DNA from: Dipteris shenzhenensis
Lineage: Eukaryota; Polypodiophyta; Polypodiopsida; Gleicheniales
Strand: one strand, 5' to 3'
Length of the DNA stretch: 64,000 nt
Assembly (NCBI GenBank): GCA_047967505.1
Contig: CM106538.1
Shown here: positions 31,679 through 41,154 of the stretch, one piece after another
How the letters are laid out: each line of letters opens with the position of its first letter
How positions within the stretch are numbered: the stretch's first letter is position 1
The notes under the pieces: generated by a model
Databases searched by the model: none
What the model saw: only the letters and a program-made list of their open reading frames with translations
What the model was told of the DNA's origin: nothing
Translations under genes and position numbers: made by a program

Positions 31679-31741
31679 CAGTCTCATAGACCCATCGGTC
31701 TTCCAAAGACTTTAATAAACTTTCTTTCTTTCTTTCTTTCT
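31679..31741 (+). other. LINE-B 3' terminal double hairpin and (TTTC)n tail
   Basis: The sequence AGTCTcatAGACCcatcGGTCTtccaaAGACT forms two nested 5-bp stems (AGTCT/AGACT and AGACC/GGTCT). It is followed by TTAATAAAC and then TTTC repeats to the junction. The same two stems occur at 52971-53000 in the ORF1-only element. Such 3' structures are known to be read by some LINE reverse transcriptases; here that role is inferred. Confidence 0.7.
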
Positions 31742-32404
31742 CTCTCCAATATAATGACCTGGCTTCTTGCAATAATGACAGATGCCCTTCTTTTTCTGCT
31801 TGTTTGTATCACCCTGTGCCTTATAAGAAGCTGTCCAGAGTCAGCTTTATGCTGATGTGTGGGCTGATTGGCATGTGGCTTATGCTGCCCTTTACCCTTG
31901 GGCTTGAACTTGGAGAGCATAGCATGCTCGCCAGCCCGGGTTGCCATATTTTTGCGTGTTTGTTCCTCCTGCAATTGAAGTCCTACCAACTCGTGAAAGG
32001 AGAGGATTGCTGCCCCCCCTCAATGACAAATTCAGCGAGGTGTGGAAACCGAGATAGGACTCAGGAAGAGAGTTCAGAGTGGTGGAGATCATCTCTGAAT
32101 CCGGAATGACTTCATCAATGTCAAGCAATTGTTCCTTGAGATCCTGAAGCTTCATGAGGTGAGAATTCATGGAATCTCCCTCCTCCATGTGTATGGGAAA
32201 GTTCTCGCTTCAGAAAGGAAACTCTGGCATCGTTTCTTGCTGCAAACATACTCTCCAGTATTACCCAAGCTGCCATAGATGTCTTGCATGACCGAATATG
32301 AGGTATAATGAACCTCTTGACAGAAAGAGAAATTACTGAAAGAGCTTGTGCATCTCTAGAGTCCCATCTTTTTTGCTCTGATCCTCATGTTGGCAATGTT
32401 AAGG
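31742..32404 (-). pseudogene. Copia-2 gag (UBN2 type) up to the zinc knuckle
   Basis: The - strand reads RWDSRDAQALSVISLSV, AAWVILESMFAARNDARVSFLKREL, then MEEGDSMNSHLMKLQDLKEQL (from 32188) and a Lys-rich stretch ending GICHYCKKPGHYI. This gives the first three zinc ligands of the CCHC knuckle. The fourth Cys lies on the other side of LINE-B at about 25730. Frameshifts near 32190 and 31980 break the frame. Confidence 0.8.
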
Positions 32405-33655
32405 GGATTTAGCAGCAATTCCTCAAGTACAAGCATCCCTTAACCAAGAGCAGATCATAAAGAGTTGTATGGACCCAATGCTACAGATATTCAAGGAGTT
32501 AACTAATGAGATTAAGACCAATAATCAGAGGATTGACCAAAGGATGCAGAACATGTCTGCCACTTTTAATAAAAGGTTTGATCAGTTCAGGAGAAGCCAA
32601 ATTTATGATGGGAAGAAACATGTGGATCCCCAAATTGATGGAGACTAAGGTTCAGATGATGATGATGATGATGATGATGATCCTGTACATGTAACTAAAC
32701 CGGTTGGTTTGTGGCTTTTGCCTGAAGGACCTATCACTCTAGTGGCGTTACAGCTCATATGGATAAGGATTCAGCACATGGTAAGACTCCTAATAATTAT
32801 AGTTCAGCAGCTGAAGAGTTGTGTCAAAAATTCCATGAATATAAGTTGCTAGCAGCAGACCTTAGGGCAGCAATGACATTCCAGCAATATCTACAAACAG
32901 TTAAATATATTGAACCAAAAGGACCTATTCATCAAGACAAAGATATGAAAGACAAAATTATACTTCCTAAGTTCAAAGGTGATTCTACCTCTCCTGAGGA
33001 ATTGGAGGAATGGCTCAACAAGATGGATGATTACTTCCTTCTATATCCAAAGGGTGATCAAGGTAAAATCAGATTTGCTGTTCTTCATGTGGAAGATTAT
33101 GCCCACTCTTGGTGGAGGCATCTACAGCAAGAAGGGTTAACTTCTAATGCTTGGGATGAATTCAAGGCTGAAATGCTTAAAACTTTTATATCTCCTTTTA
33201 CTAGGGATCAATATATTTGTAAGTGGTATGATGTTACTCAGCAAGGATCAGTGAAAAATTATATCAAACAGTTTTAAAAATTGGCTCTCTTTGTTCATGG
33301 TATTGATGAAAGAGTTAGAATGCTCAAGTTCATCCATGGTTTGCACCCTAGTATTGCTTCAGATGTTGCAGCTCAAAAGCCCAATTCTCTTAAAGAGGCC
33401 ATGCAGTTGGCAGAGCTTTATGAACCCAAATACAATGGGAAGGAGAAGACTTTGGGTATTGGTCACTTTGTAACTAAGCCTATGGTCAAAGGGGTTTCCA
33501 ATGATGAAAGCAAACTTCTTGCACCTGCTATAACTTCTTCTATTTCTAGGTTCCCCACAGTGTATGGCAGTGGCATGGGACAACCTAAGGCTTACAAGGC
33601 TACAGATGTAAAGTCATCCTTTAAACCCACTCCAAAGGATGATTTGAGTGCATAG
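32405..33655 (+). pseudogene. Gypsy-2 gag
   Basis: After an N-terminal coiled-coil-like stretch (EQIIKSCMDPMLQIFKELTN) there is an Asp run encoded by (GAT)n at 32655-32682. The frame 32759-33277 holds the capsid-like part: KIILPKFKGDSTSPEELEEW, HSWWRHLQQEG, and DQYICKWYDVTQQGSVKNYI. One in-frame TAA at 33275-33277 interrupts it before LALFVHGIDERVRMLKFIHGL (33281-33655), which shows the usual F..GL.P pattern. The gag frame enters the hAT target duplication at 33650. No CCHC knuckle is found on either side of the hAT element. Confidence 0.8.
33643..33650. repeat. hAT target-site duplication (left copy)
   Basis: TTTGAGTG here and TCTGAGTG at 37049-37056: 8 bp with one mismatch, as expected for hAT. 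Removing the transposon and one copy keeps the gag frame open across the junction. Confidence 0.8.
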
Positions 33656-33750
33656 TTGCCAGGAGTTTCTGAAACGGGAGGTTTCAAACGGGTTTCATAC
33701 GTTTGAAACGGGTTTCGAAAAATGAACGAAACGGGTTTCATTCGGAATGT
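33651..33750. repeat. hAT left terminal and subterminal repeats
   Basis: Starts with CATAGTTGCC. AAACGGGTTTC, a near-palindrome, occurs three times within the first 90 bases, with GTTTCATACGTTTGAAAC between. Such clusters are typical of transposase-binding sites in hAT ends. Confidence 0.65.
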
Positions 33751-34172
33751 GAAAATATGTGCATTCATACCTAGGGTATGCATCATGCCATATACAAAAA
33801 TGTGCAAATAAAGATTGTAAGTGACTCCATAGTGCAGACATGATACAAAAAACATACATATCAAGTATAAGCACCATACATACTGAATCCTGATCATACA
33901 AAAAGCTAGTCATCAATGATCATACATTATACATATTAGAGTACTCAATGATCATCTTCACACATACATACTGAATGATCATACATATTGATAATTGAAT
34001 CTTGATCATACTGATCACACATACTGAATACGGACAATAATAAAAACTAGAGTCATCAATGAATCTCCCAAGACCTCCATGGTGATGGACCATGAAGGTA
34101 AAAAGGTCAAACTACAATTGGAATTCAAAGTACTGTCTATCAATAATAAGTGACAAAGTCACAAATCAAAAG

Positions 34173-36629
34173 TCAAGCCTCATCATCAATGTCAGCATCT
34201 TCCTTCTCAACCGAATCCGTGTCCTCATCGGCCTCCTCCTCACTGCTACTGGAACTCCCAGAAGACTCATAAAAAGCATCCTCATGAGATGCAGATGCAA
34301 TTGAAGTACTGGCACCAGCTGCCTGGGAGGATCGGGTGTGGTGAGATGAAGCTGTGATCTCCTCGTACAACATGGCGTAGATATCCCCCTCCTCGGGTGG
34401 AATCACCGGCATCTCCTTGCACTTTGTGATGTCGATTTTGTAGGGATTTACCTGCCGAGGCTCAATGGGGTAGTTCGTTTGCTCGAGCAATCGTAGATTG
34501 CAGTGGCAAAAGACCAACCTCTCCAATTGCACAGTGGACAATCTGTTCCTCTTCTTGGTATGGAGTAAGGCCCATGTACTCCAGTTTCTCTCACAAGGTC
34601 CAGAGCTAGAGTCTTGTGAGAGAACTCGCATCGCTATGCGTCTCTGAAACAAAACAAGAGACATTCTCAGACTTTACAGTTTAGTGGCAGCTTCCAATTG
34701 CTGAGCTATACCCACATGTTTTCAAGTAATAAGAAAGTATTGCCTCTAGGGTTAAGTATTACCAAGTGGGGTGCCTCAATGCCATATTTTTCCCACCAAG
34801 AAACTGCTGCTAGCGGAGTCTCCTCTCTCTGTACATTGCGTGATCCAAAAACACCGCTTCGGTTGCGGAAAAGAAGACGCTCATCCTCCAGCTTCAAAAG
34901 TAGATCATCATCATCTCCCACGATCTTGCTCATATAAGCTGACCACCCATCCTCTAATTCTCTATCGAGATATTGCTGCTCAATTCTCCATAGAGGATGA
35001 AGGATATGAGCAACAGTATGGATTGGCCTATTAAACCAATCCCAATGCGTGTTCCAGATCTCCTTAAGGTCTTCAATCCTTCATAAGAAATTATGAATCA
35101 AAGGCAAAACCAATAATGTTTAGAAAAAATGGAAACATAGATTAAAAGGAATTCTAAGCATGCCACTTTGCTAATTGGAAAAATGCTAAACTTCAAAGGA
35201 TGACTCATGAGTACGGGATACCTGTCTGCAGATAGGTGAGTACACGCATCAAGGGCTTCCCGCACTTTGTCCATGAACTTATAGAGAAGCCCAATGGTGC
35301 TCCCCTCCATATCTGTCAATCGGAGAACGCTGTACACATGGGTTCATTGTCTTCACTAGAGCTGCAGCCTCCTCCCACCATGCATCTCTCATGACCATGT
35401 GGCTGAAACCAATTGCTTTGGGCTCATTCCTACCCCCCATTGCTGCCAATCACAGGAAACAACTGTACGCAGCAAGCCATGCCGCACTTTAACAACCCTC
35501 TCCAACATTATGAACATATAAGCAAACCGTGTCTTTGAGGGCTTTAAAAGGTCAAGGTCACTATTTTCCCTGAACATGCTCAATACCTTGGGTCTTTTGG
35601 TTACAAAATTTACCATGCTCAAAGCTTTAACAAATATATGAGAAACCAAAGGCAACTTTGCCATGTCCTCAATGGCAAGATCCAAACTATGAGAAGCACA
35701 TGGTGTATAATAGTGGGAAACTCATCCTCAAGCATCCTTCCCATGGACACACAATTGGAGCCATTATCTGTGATCACCTGCACCACATTTGCTACACCAA
35801 TCTCAAGAATAGCTGTGCGCAAATGAGACCATATATATGCACCTGTCACCACTGTCCCTGAAGCTGATGCATCTATAGCACGAAGGAACATAGTTCCTTT
35901 GCAAGAGGAAACTAGAATGTTGTAGACATTTCTTTTCCTCACATCTGACCAGCCATCACATAGCAAGGTGCAACCATACTTCTGCCATGTTCCCTTCAGA
36001 GGCTCTAGCTCTCTCATCAATGCTTCTTTCTCATGGCGAAGCTCTTTTGTACGCAATGTCTCATAGCTCGGACCCTCCCACTCACACCCAATACGCAAGA
36101 TAGCTCGCATAGTAGACTTCCAACGAGCGGTTCGAGTAATATTGAAAGACAATGCACATTGCACAAACAACTTTGCTACCTCTCTAGTTGCCTCCTTCAT
36201 AGCTGCCTTTTGCATGGCTGCCTTCATATCTCCTCGATTAAACAAGGGAAGGGCACTTCTTTTAGCTGTGGGCGTGGAGCCTGAAGACTGCGACATTTGC
36301 AAAATGTCATTCTCCTCCCTCATTGATGCTGGAATAGCTGAGATATTTAATTCAAGCTCATCCCATGCATTGACTCTATGAATTGGAATCCCTAGCATTT
36401 TAGCTTTCCAGGCCTTCAAGCCATCATACACCTCCTTTGGCACACGAGAACAAGGGCCAATACCAAAGCCCTTTGTTCGAGAAAAGTGAGCCTGCAATCT
36501 CTGAAATGTCCCATGATGCGGCTCAGCACAAAAGTTGCAGGTCCACTTGCCTGTGCCACTCTTATCATAGTGTGCACCAATGGAATTGAAGGTGATATTG
36601 CTCCACAACGCACTACCTTTTCGAGGCAT
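34173..36629 (-). pseudogene. hAT transposase (BED finger, DUF659, dimerisation domain)
   Basis: The first frame starts at ATG 36629 and runs 336 codons: BED-type finger KWTCNFCAEPHHGTFQRLQA with HF, a linker, then DUF659 with CTLLCDGWSDVRKRNVYNIL and VVQVITDNGSNCVSMG. The reading shifts near 35690 to CASHSLDLAIEDMAKLP. Further left 34706-34933 gives PLAAVSWWEKYGIEAPHL and 34173-34664 gives SSSGPCERNWSTWALLHTKK and RLEQ-like segments, the hATC dimerisation domain, then an acidic Ser/Glu/Asp-rich tail. It would cut and paste the element. Some breaks may be introns (several AG/GT pairs lie between blocks), so function cannot be excluded. Confidence 0.8.
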
Positions 36630-36964
36630 CTTCTTGCTTGCAAAAAGCGATGTAGAACAGCAAAAGTAATTGCAGCTTTCCAGCCTACATCATGCATGCA
36701 AGATGAGCAGATGAATCAAGAGAGGAGCGTTAGATTTCAGAAACATCAGAAAGAGCAGATTTCAGCCTGCATGAAAGGATGCAGCGCCAAATTCAAGAAG
36801 AAGGGTAGAGTGTAGAAAGGACGATTGAATGCACATTGGGGATGATTGGGGGCACAAACCTCGAGAATGAGCAAGAGGGAGAGTACGGGAGTACGGAGTG
36901 CACGGGGCCCGGGCATACGGCGAAATGCGTCAAATCGCGATTTTGCCCCCTTTTGAACCCTACC

Positions 36965-37048
36965 CAAAAATTGGGGCTGTATGAAACGGGTTTCATACGT
37001 ATGAAACGTGTAAATACACGTTTCATACGGGTTTCATATGCAACTATG
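36965..37048. repeat. hAT right terminal and subterminal repeats
   Basis: Contains GAAACGGGTTTCATACGTAT and, at about 36998-37027, a near-perfect 30-bp palindrome (GTATGAAACGTGTA/TACACGTTTCATAC with AA at the centre). It ends GCAACTATG. Confidence 0.65.
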
Positions 37049-37056
37049 TCTGAGTG
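37049..37056. repeat. hAT target-site duplication (right copy)
   Basis: TCTGAGTG, pairing with TTTGAGTG at 33643-33650. Confidence 0.75.
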
Positions 37057-37560
37057 ATAAAAGAAACAAGTTGGTTAAGCAGTTATCTCAAGCAATTATT
37101 GATGACAGGAAGAAGAAGAATTTTAAAAGGAACAATCAATAACAGACCAGTCCACATTTTGATTGATAGTGGGAGCACTCATAACTTCATTAATACAAAG
37201 ACACTTCAAACAATGAGGTTATGCCCATCCACTTTGGATCATGGGATCAAAGTTGAGGTGGCTAATGGCTAGCATTCCCACAGTAAACAATATTGTCAGG
37301 CTGCTCAAGTGCAACTTTCTCAAGACTATACTTTTCATGGAGATCTATTTGTCTTGGAAATGGGACATATTGACATTGTCCTTGGTTGTGAATGGTTGAG
37401 AACCTTGGGAGAATTCTCTATGGACCTTAACAGACTGTATATGAAGTTTATGCATGAAGGTAAGCTCATCACTTTGATGGGTCACGAATCTCCTAAATTG
37501 TCCTTAATTTCTGCAAGAAAAATGGCCAGAGACCTCAAAAGTGTTTGTGGAGTCTATGCT
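37057..37560 (+). pseudogene. Gypsy-2 aspartic protease
   Basis: The frame 37054-37272 reads NRPVHILIDSGSTHNFINTK, with the catalytic D-S-G. A TAG follows. The frame 37309-37941 then gives [20 protein letters not shown], the conserved end of the fold (D-I-V-L-G). The gag C-terminus before it has no zinc knuckle, only a Lys-rich segment. Confidence 0.82.
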
Positions 37561-38517
37561 ATTCAATTGACCAAGTCTCAAGAGGGTAATGGGTTGTTGG
37601 TGGAGGATAAAGACATGCATTTCCTGTTACAGCAATACTCTGATGTATTTGCTGATCTTCCCAATCATCTCCCTCCCATGAGAGATGTGGATCATGCAAT
37701 TGTGTTGGAGCCAGGATCTAAGCCAATCAACAAAGCTCCATACAGACTTTCTAGAGCTGAAAGGGAAGAGGTGGCAAGGCAAACAAAGAAACTCCTTGAC
37801 AAGGAATTTATTACACACAGTCAGTCACCCTTTGCCTCTCCTGTGTTATTGGTTAAGAAGAAGGATGGCTCATTTAGAATGTGTATTGATTACAGGGATT
37901 TGAACAAAATGACAGTTAAGAATAGGTTTCCTATCCCTTGAATTGATGATCTACTGGATGAGCTTAGAGGGGCAAAGTACTCCACAAAGATTGACTTAAG
38001 GTCAGGCTATCATCAAATAAGGATGAAGGAGGGAGATGAACATAAAACTGCCTTCAGGACAAAACGTGGGCTTTATCAATTCAAAGTGATGGCATTTGGC
38101 CTAACCAATGCACCTGTAACTTTCTAGGTCCTAATGAACAAGGTATTGCAGCCTTTCCTCTATAAATTTGTGTTGGTATTCTTTGATGATATACTGATCT
38201 ACAGCAGAACGAAAGAAGAGCATTCATTGCATGTCCAGCAAGTATTGGAAGTATTGAGGACACACCAGTTGTATGCCAAATCAAGTAAACACACTTTCAT
38301 GGCTGAAGAGGTGGAATATTTGGGCCATATTGTCAGCAGTAGTGGCATTAAGGTGGATCCCAGCAAGGTAAAGTGTGTAAAGGATTGGCCTATACCTCAG
38401 AATATCACCCAGCTGAGAGGGTTCCTTGGTCTAGCATCATTTTATAGAAGGTATATAAGGCATTTTGCCAAATTGGCAGCTCCTCTCACTGATCTTCTAA
38501 AAAAGAATGCTTTCTAA
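37561..38517 (+). pseudogene. Gypsy-2 reverse transcriptase
   Basis: The order is complete: [40 protein letters not shown] with IDYRDLNK, the stop TGA at 37939-37941 where W is expected (FPIP-stop-IDDLL), [28 protein letters not shown], a TAG at about 38126, VFFDDILIYSRTKEEH (catalytic FFDD near 38181), VEYLGHIVSSSGIKVD and FLGLASFYRRYIRHFAKLAA, and TAA at 38515. Three stops in an otherwise well-kept domain suggest modest age. Confidence 0.88.
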
Positions 38518-38580
38518 TGGTCTGACAGTGCCAATAAGAGCTTTGAAGCATTAAAGGAGGCATGAACTTCAGCGCCTATC

Positions 38581-40314
38581 TTGGTATGTCCTGATTTCTC
38601 TCAACCTTTTATAATTGAGGCTGATGCTAGTGGAAGGGGCATTGGAGCTGTCCTAAAGCAGAGTCATGGAGTTATTGTCTTTGAAAGTCAGAAATTGGAT
38701 GACAAGGAGTCAAGTTTCCACATTTATGACCAAGAGATGTTGGCAATACTTCATGCAATCAAAAAGTGGCACCACTACATTTATGGCAGCCATTTCAAGG
38801 TCAAGACTGATCGTAAGATTCTCAAATATTTTCTATCTCAGTCTTCTCTATCACCCAAGCAAAGGAGATGGCTATCCATTGTGCAAAACTACGACTTTGA
38901 CATAGATTACAAGATGGGCAAAGAAAATATTGTGGCAGATTCTCTTTCCAGGATATGGGCTTGTACTTTATTATCTATTACTGAGGTTTATAAAGATTGG
39001 ATCCATGGCATTCAAGGAGAGTATCTCAATGATCCTCAAGCAGCTGCTATGTTCCAAGACTTGCAAGATCCTGACTGTCAGCAATATCCCAATTTCAAGT
39101 TGCACAATGGGCTCTTGTGGTATAATGATAGAATATTTCTTACTGAAAATTCCTCCTATAAGCTGCTAATCTTGCAGGAATTTCACTCATCTCCTATGGC
39201 TGGGCATATAGGCCTCAACAAGATGTATGATAAGGTAAAACAGAGTTTTTACTGGAAGGGGCTTTGGAAGGACGTTCTTGCTTATGTTCAAAGCTGTAAG
39301 CCCTGTCAACAAAACAGGGAGTTGAATTTGAGGCCAGCTGGTCTACTACAACCTCTACCTATATCTCAAGGTAAATGGACACATATCAGCATGGACTTTA
39401 TTACAGGTCTACCAGTGACCTCTAAGGGTTGGAACAGTATCTTTGTGGTTGTTGATAGACTTACTAAAGCTGCCCACTTCATTCCTACTAAGACCCAATT
39501 TACAGCTTCCAAGGTGGCTAAGCAATTCATGGAGAATGTGTTTAAATTACATGGACTCCCTCAGGAGATTGTGAGTGATCGTGATGCTAAGTTCATGGGG
39601 CATTTTTGGCAAGAGCTTTTCAGTTCTATGGGAACACTTCTTACCCCAAGTACAGCAGATCACCATCAAACTGATGGGCAAATAGAGAGGGTTAACCGCT
39701 GGTTGGAAGAGTATCTAAGGCATTTTTGCTTTGAGACCCAAGCATCATGGGATCAATGGTTGCATCTAGCTGAATTTTGTTATAATACCACCAAGCACAC
39801 TTCAATTGGTATGAGCCCTTTTGAAGCCATGTTTGGCTGTAAAGCTCATGTCCCATCAACCATTATTGATCAAGCATTGACAAGCCAGCAAGCCAAGGAT
39901 GATTTGGCTCACATGACTGCTCTATTACAGCAATGTAAAGATAATATGGTAAGGGCCCAAGCAAGGATGAAGGATTATGCTGATGAGCATAGGAGAGATC
40001 TTCATTTTGAAGAAGGGAATTATGTATTTCTTAGATTACATAAGTCTAGGCATGCTTCTTTGAAAGGTAATACCAATGTTAAACTTGCTCATAGGTATTA
40101 TGGACCTTACAAGGTTTTGAGGAAAGTTGGGGAAATGGCTTATGAGTTGAAGCTCCCACCATCCTCTAGAATACACAAAGTATTCCATGTATCACTGCTC
40201 AAGAAGTATTTGGGGCCTAAGGAGCAAGTTATGGAAGAGCTACCTCCTATGGATGAAGAGGGCCAAATTGAGTATATACCTGAGAAGATCCTTGGATTTA
40301 GAGATCATGTGTGA
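38581..40314 (+). CDS. Gypsy-2 RNase H and integrase (577-codon open frame)
   Basis: This is the longest open frame in the window. RNase H: PFIIEADASGRGIGAVLKQS, IYDQEMLAILHAIKKW, FKVKTDRKILKYFLSQ and IVADSLSR. Integrase: H-H-C-C site (HSSPMAGHIGLNKMYDKV, CKPCQQNR), SMDFITGLPVTSKGWNSIF (first Asp), IVSDRDAKFMGHFWQELF (second Asp) and HHQTDGQIERVNRWLEEYL (Glu). The C-terminal part has the GPYKVLRKVGEMAYELKLP segment, then EYIPEKILGFRDHV and stop. The chromodomain follows in another frame. All catalytic acids are present, so this part could still encode a folded protein, but it sits downstream of stops and has no LTR promoter. Confidence 0.9.
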   Translation: MVCPDFSQPFIIEADASGRGIGAVLKQSHGVIVFESQKLDDKESSFHIYDQEMLAILHAIKKWHHYIYGSHFKVKTDRKILKYFLSQSSLSPKQRRWLSIVQNYDFDIDYKMGKENIVADSLSRIWACTLLSITEVYKDWIHGIQGEYLNDPQAAAMFQDLQDPDCQQYPNFKLHNGLLWYNDRIFLTENSSYKLLILQEFHSSPMAGHIGLNKMYDKVKQSFYWKGLWKDVLAYVQSCKPCQQNRELNLRPAGLLQPLPISQGKWTHISMDFITGLPVTSKGWNSIFVVVDRLTKAAHFIPTKTQFTASKVAKQFMENVFKLHGLPQEIVSDRDAKFMGHFWQELFSSMGTLLTPSTADHHQTDGQIERVNRWLEEYLRHFCFETQASWDQWLHLAEFCYNTTKHTSIGMSPFEAMFGCKAHVPSTIIDQALTSQQAKDDLAHMTALLQQCKDNMVRAQARMKDYADEHRRDLHFEEGNYVFLRLHKSRHASLKGNTNVKLAHRYYGPYKVLRKVGEMAYELKLPPSSRIHKVFHVSLLKKYLGPKEQVMEELPPMDEEGQIEYIPEKILGFRDHV

Positions 40315-40324
40315 GGAACAAGTC

Positions 40325-40372
40325 CTACATGAAATATCTTATCAAATGGAGAGGTCTACCTGATGAGGAGTC
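40325..40372 (+). pseudogene. Gypsy-2 chromodomain start, truncated
   Basis: SYMKYLIKWRGLPDEES matches the chromodomain core YLVKWKGLPxEExTWE. It ends abruptly where the - strand copia-3 gag begins, so the final ATWE part is lost. Confidence 0.7.
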
Positions 40373-41000
40373 TTCTTGACAGCCATCTGTCTGCTCTCGA
40401 GTCTTCAGCTGCTTTTCTTTATCCTTTGCCATATAAGCAGTATCACTAGGGAATAGTGTCTCCTCACGTTTCTCCTCGCTCTTAAGCAATCCCACACAAT
40501 CGATGAAGTGAGCCTCATCATCCAATCTCAAAATTCGAGAGGTTTCACTATACCTAGAGGACAGTCTCTTCAACAGTGTTGCTTTTTGTTCATCATCTTC
40601 GACCTTCGAACCGAGTTCATGGAGTTGCTTTAGCAAGGCTTGCATATGTCACCAGGTCTTCGTTGTCGTTCATGTGCAGATCATAAAGTTGTTGCTTCAA
40701 GTTAGCCTTGGAATGACACATCTTCACTCTGAACAAAGCTTCTAATGTTTTCCATTTGACTGCTGTAGATTTCGTAACATCCAGATGGTGAAAATAGTCT
40801 TCACCTAGGGCTCTTCCCATCATTCCGAAACCTTTATCACTATCTTTCTTCCATGCTCTCTTCCTAGCTTGGGTTCCTTCTCCATGCTAGAGACAATGCC
40901 CCATAATCCTTTTTCCATGAACCACAGTTTCGTGGATAGGTGCCATGTTGCAAAGTTCCAACCAGTGAACTTTAGAACGAGTCTTCTTCAGCGAATCCAT
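40373..41000 (-). pseudogene. Copia-3 gag fragment
   Basis: ATG at 41000-40998 opens MDSLKKTRSKFTGWNFATW, the copia gag start (F.G.NF..W). The frame 40617-40823 has WKTLEALFRVKMCHSKANLK with QQLYDLHMND. The frame 40325-40645 has QLHELGSKVEDDEQKATLLK and LPSRY-like RLSSRYSETSR. This is the UBN2 gag pattern. It stops at the gypsy-2 junction before any knuckle. It is a different copia family from copia-1 and copia-2. No LTR in its orientation adjoins. Confidence 0.75.
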
Positions 41001-41154
41001 GGATAAGTCGAGTGATTCCTAGAGATTCTTGAAAGCACACCTCAAGCAACATGTCAATTGCTAGTCTTCTCCTTTGACTAGATCTGCTTCGCAGTCTCGT
41101 GTACTTCCATGGGAAAGTAAGCGTGTCTATTGGAGATATCATAGTCAAAGAGTG

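Larger units (their letters stand above)
25738..31741 (+). mobile_element. LINE-B: apparently full-length non-LTR retrotransposon (about 6.0 kb)
   Basis: Both ends are set by the copia-2 frame that it interrupts. In order it has a C-rich tandem 5' region (25738-26330), ORF1 (26443-27722), ORF2 with endonuclease, reverse transcriptase and zinc finger (27723-31147), a small extra ORF (31226-31483), a 3' untranslated part with two nested hairpins, and a (TTTC)n tail. The wording of its RT and ORF1 differs from LINE-A, so it belongs to another lineage. It has about one stop in ORF1 and several frameshifts in ORF2, so it is recently dead. It is sense to TADA. Confidence 0.85.
24285..32404 (-). mobile_element. 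Copia-2: partial Ty1/copia element split by LINE-B
   Basis: Two - strand pieces, 31742-32404 (gag) and 24285-25737 (end of the knuckle, protease, integrase), become one continuous reading when LINE-B (25738-31741) is removed. The knuckle Cys residues come from both sides. Reverse transcriptase, RNase H and both LTRs are missing: the left break is in the integrase near 24285 and the right break is at the gypsy-2 junction. It is a truncated old copy used as a landing site. Confidence 0.8.
33651..37048 (-). mobile_element. hAT DNA transposon (3.4 kb) inside gypsy-2 gag
   Basis: The ends are CATAGTTGC...GCAACTATG (9-bp inverted terminal repeats) with an 8-bp target duplication. The interior has a BED/DUF659/dimerisation transposase on the - strand. 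Both subterminal regions are full of GAAACGGGTTTC- and GTTTCATAC-type motifs. Frame changes at about 35690 and between 34660 and 35600 may be introns or mutations. It lies in the TADA intron, younger than gypsy-2. Confidence 0.88.
32405..40372 (+). mobile_element. Gypsy-2: Ty3/gypsy chromovirus-like element without LTRs, split by hAT
   Basis: The + strand runs gag (32405-33655), then after the hAT insertion protease (37100-37500), reverse transcriptase (37560-38520), RNase H and integrase (38581-40314), and the start of a chromodomain (MKYLIKWRGLPDEE, 40330-40372). Both ends are cut: neither LTR, nor the primer site, nor the end of the chromodomain is present, and both flanks are unrelated copia gag pieces on the - strand. 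A long intact frame (577 codons) contrasts with the missing ends. Confidence 0.85.
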
